Of a stretch of DNA of 6,520 bases, positions 5,568 to 6,520 are shown one piece after another. The stretch lies in the NCBI GenBank assembly GCA_002329625.1, contig DCTP01000129.1, forward strand, positions 8,453 through 14,972. Direction: 5' to 3'. The notes beneath the pieces were generated by a model. It ran no database searches. It had not been told where the DNA came from and saw nothing but the letters and a program-made list of their open reading frames with translations. The translations under genes and the position numbers were made by a program. Positions within the stretch are counted from its first letter, which is position 1. The number at the start of each line of letters is the position of its first letter. This DNA comes from Leptolinea sp. UBA1437. GTDB lineage: Bacteria; Chloroflexota; Anaerolineae; Anaerolineales; Anaerolineaceae.

Positions 5568-6236
5568 TTAAGTCCTTTTTAAAACATCCACTACCGAAGG
5601 ATGAATTCCTTCCGGATGATCCAAAATGGGACCGGGATCGATCTCAACCCGCCAGATCGATGCCGCCTTCGTCTTCGTGTCAAACAAGACAAAAGAAGGT
5701 TGATTCCCGTAATCCCGCGGCAAGCCAATCGAACCAACATTGACAATCAAAGTATGTTTATTCCGCCGTATCCAGGGACGATGAGTTTGTCCGATGAAAA
5801 GAACATCCAACCCGGTTTGATCAAAATTCGCAAAATCCGAATTTTCATATCCGTACCCTGTCAGCGGATCGGAAATCGTGCCATGTACAAAATGAATTCG
5901 CAATCCGTCGATGTCTTGCTTCCAAGCATCCGGCCATCGCTTGAGAAAGGAGAGGTTTTCTGCCGTGAGATTCGCTTTTTGTTCCTTCAGATGATAAACC
6001 TCATCTTTTTCATCCGATAATGGTAATAATCCCAACAGCATAGCTTCATGATTGCCTTTTATACAAACGGGATTGAACTCCTTCAGCCGATCCAACACCT
6101 CATTCCCATCCGGAAAATATCCGATCGCATCTCCCAAAAAAAAGAAACGATCGATTTCCATTTCTTTCCAGGCGTCCGACAAAAAATCAAAATAAAGACG
6201 ATTACCGTGAATATCAGAAAAAACGCACAATATCAT
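5568..6236 (-). CDS. Calcineurin-like metallophosphoesterase (YfcE/MJ0936-like)
   Basis: A 222-residue two-metal phosphoesterase. All core motifs are visible: SDIHGN (7-12, D8 and H10), GDAIGYFPD (35-43, D36), GNHE (61-64, N62 and H63), VHGT (117-120, H118) and GQTHRP (149-154, H152), followed by NVGSIGLPRD (166-175) typical of this branch. The GQTH form in place of the classic GHTH is a common variant and should not remove activity. Substrates of the family vary widely (phosphodiesters, phosphosugars and others), so the true substrate is unknown. No membrane segment or signal peptide is seen. Its ATG overlaps the upstream epimerase stop by ATGA; the nearest purine-rich GAGGAA lies 14 bases upstream, too far to be ideal, so coupling to the upstream gene probably drives translation. 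In a glycan operon it might hydrolyse a sugar phosphate or nucleotide intermediate, an inference only. Confidence 0.88.
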   Translation of the reverse strand: MILCVFSDIHGNRLYFDFLSDAWKEMEIDRFFFLGDAIGYFPDGNEVLDRLKEFNPVCIKGNHEAMLLGLLPLSDEKDEVYHLKEQKANLTAENLSFLKRWPDAWKQDIDGLRIHFVHGTISDPLTGYGYENSDFANFDQTGLDVLFIGQTHRPWIRRNKHTLIVNVGSIGLPRDYGNQPSFVLFDTKTKAASIWRVEIDPGPILDHPEGIHPSVVDVLKRT

Positions 6237-6520
6237 AGGTTTGTATATTTTTCCTCATACCAATCCAACGTTTTGCGCAAGCCGGTTTCAAAATCCGTCT
6301 GCGGTGTGAACCCGATTAATTCACGAGCCAGTTCGGAACCCGCACATAGTCTCTTCACATCCGCCGGCCGTTCCGGACGATATTCGATACCGCCGTTATA
6401 ACCATAGTACTTACAGATCGCATCGATCACGGCTTTCATAGAAATTTCTTTTCCGGAACCAAGATTGATCACTCTTCCGCGCGTCATCTCGCTTTCATAA
6501 GCCATGATAAAGGCTCGCGC
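6233..6520 (-). CDS. NAD-dependent sugar epimerase/dehydratase, C-terminal part (partial)
   Basis: Only the last 95 residues are present; the gene continues past the right edge. The frame is open from 6520 and reads ARAFIMAYES before the internal ATG at 6505, matching the usual region upstream of the C-terminal domain in extended short-chain dehydrogenases of the UDP-glucose 4-epimerase/4,6-dehydratase group. Other hallmarks are INLGSGKEISM, YRPERPADVKRL and GLRKTLDWYEEKY, corresponding to the usual end of nucleotide-sugar epimerases. Substrate (UDP-, GDP- or dTDP-sugar) cannot be judged because the Rossmann and catalytic YxxxK regions are missing. It is the most upstream visible gene of the minus-strand operon, and its stop overlaps the next start by ATGA. 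The operon's promoter and any further genes lie beyond 6520. Confidence 0.9.
   Translation of the reverse strand, partial: ARAFIMAYESEMTRGRVINLGSGKEISMKAVIDAICKYYGYNGGIEYRPERPADVKRLCAGSELARELIGFTPQTDFETGLRKTLDWYEEKYTNL

Noticed and set aside
5601..6401. Two plus-strand frames opposite the phosphoesterase and epimerase
   Set aside because: The minus-strand proteins carry full catalytic motifs; the plus-strand frames have none and overlap them entirely.
6233..6505. A complete 90-residue protein starting at the ATG at 6505
   Set aside because: The frame stays open to the window edge and the residues before that ATG fit the epimerase family, so it is the tail of a larger gene.

Overview
The window is a compact, mid-GC (by eye, not counted) bacterial chromosomal segment with no mobile-element, phage or CRISPR signatures. 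It has two oppositely oriented gene blocks that converge near position 2870, and a tRNA gene at the left edge. A flavodiiron protein points to an anaerobe or microaerophile that must remove O2 or NO. An RNHCP-domain protein and a surface-glycan type operon complete the picture. I cannot assign a phylum from sequence alone. The LpxD-like gene might suggest a Gram-negative, but such left-handed beta-helix acyltransferases also occur in glycan loci of organisms without lipid A.

Left edge (1-195): a serine tRNA (anticodon CGA) lies on the minus strand, with its own TATAAT promoter directly upstream. A second TATAAT element on the plus strand lies a few bases before the first protein gene, so the region between 89 and 195 is a divergent promoter region.

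Plus-strand block (196-2860): an endonuclease III family DNA glycosylase/AP lyase with an intact 4Fe-4S motif; a small four-helix membrane protein of unknown function that overlaps it by ATGA; an FprA-type flavodiiron protein (beta-lactamase-like di-iron domain plus flavodoxin domain, all iron ligands present) with a strong ribosome binding site; and a small cysteine-rich RNHCP-domain protein 11 bases behind it.

Minus-strand block (6520 down to 2888): five tightly packed or overlapping genes that look like one operon. In transcription order they are the C-terminal part of an NAD-dependent sugar epimerase/dehydratase (cut by the window edge), a YfcE/MJ0936-like metallophosphoesterase, a stand-alone ATP-grasp ligase, a WbmS-like polysaccharide deacetylase-type protein, and an LpxD-like hexapeptide-repeat N-acyltransferase. 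Junctions are ATGA, 3 nt, TAATG and ATGA, so translation is probably coupled. A nucleotide-sugar enzyme, an amide/peptide-forming ligase, a deacetylase fold and an N-acyltransferase together suggest that the operon builds or decorates a sugar (for example a modified amino sugar of a surface polysaccharide). The exact product cannot be read from the window, and this cassette is the most interesting part of it.
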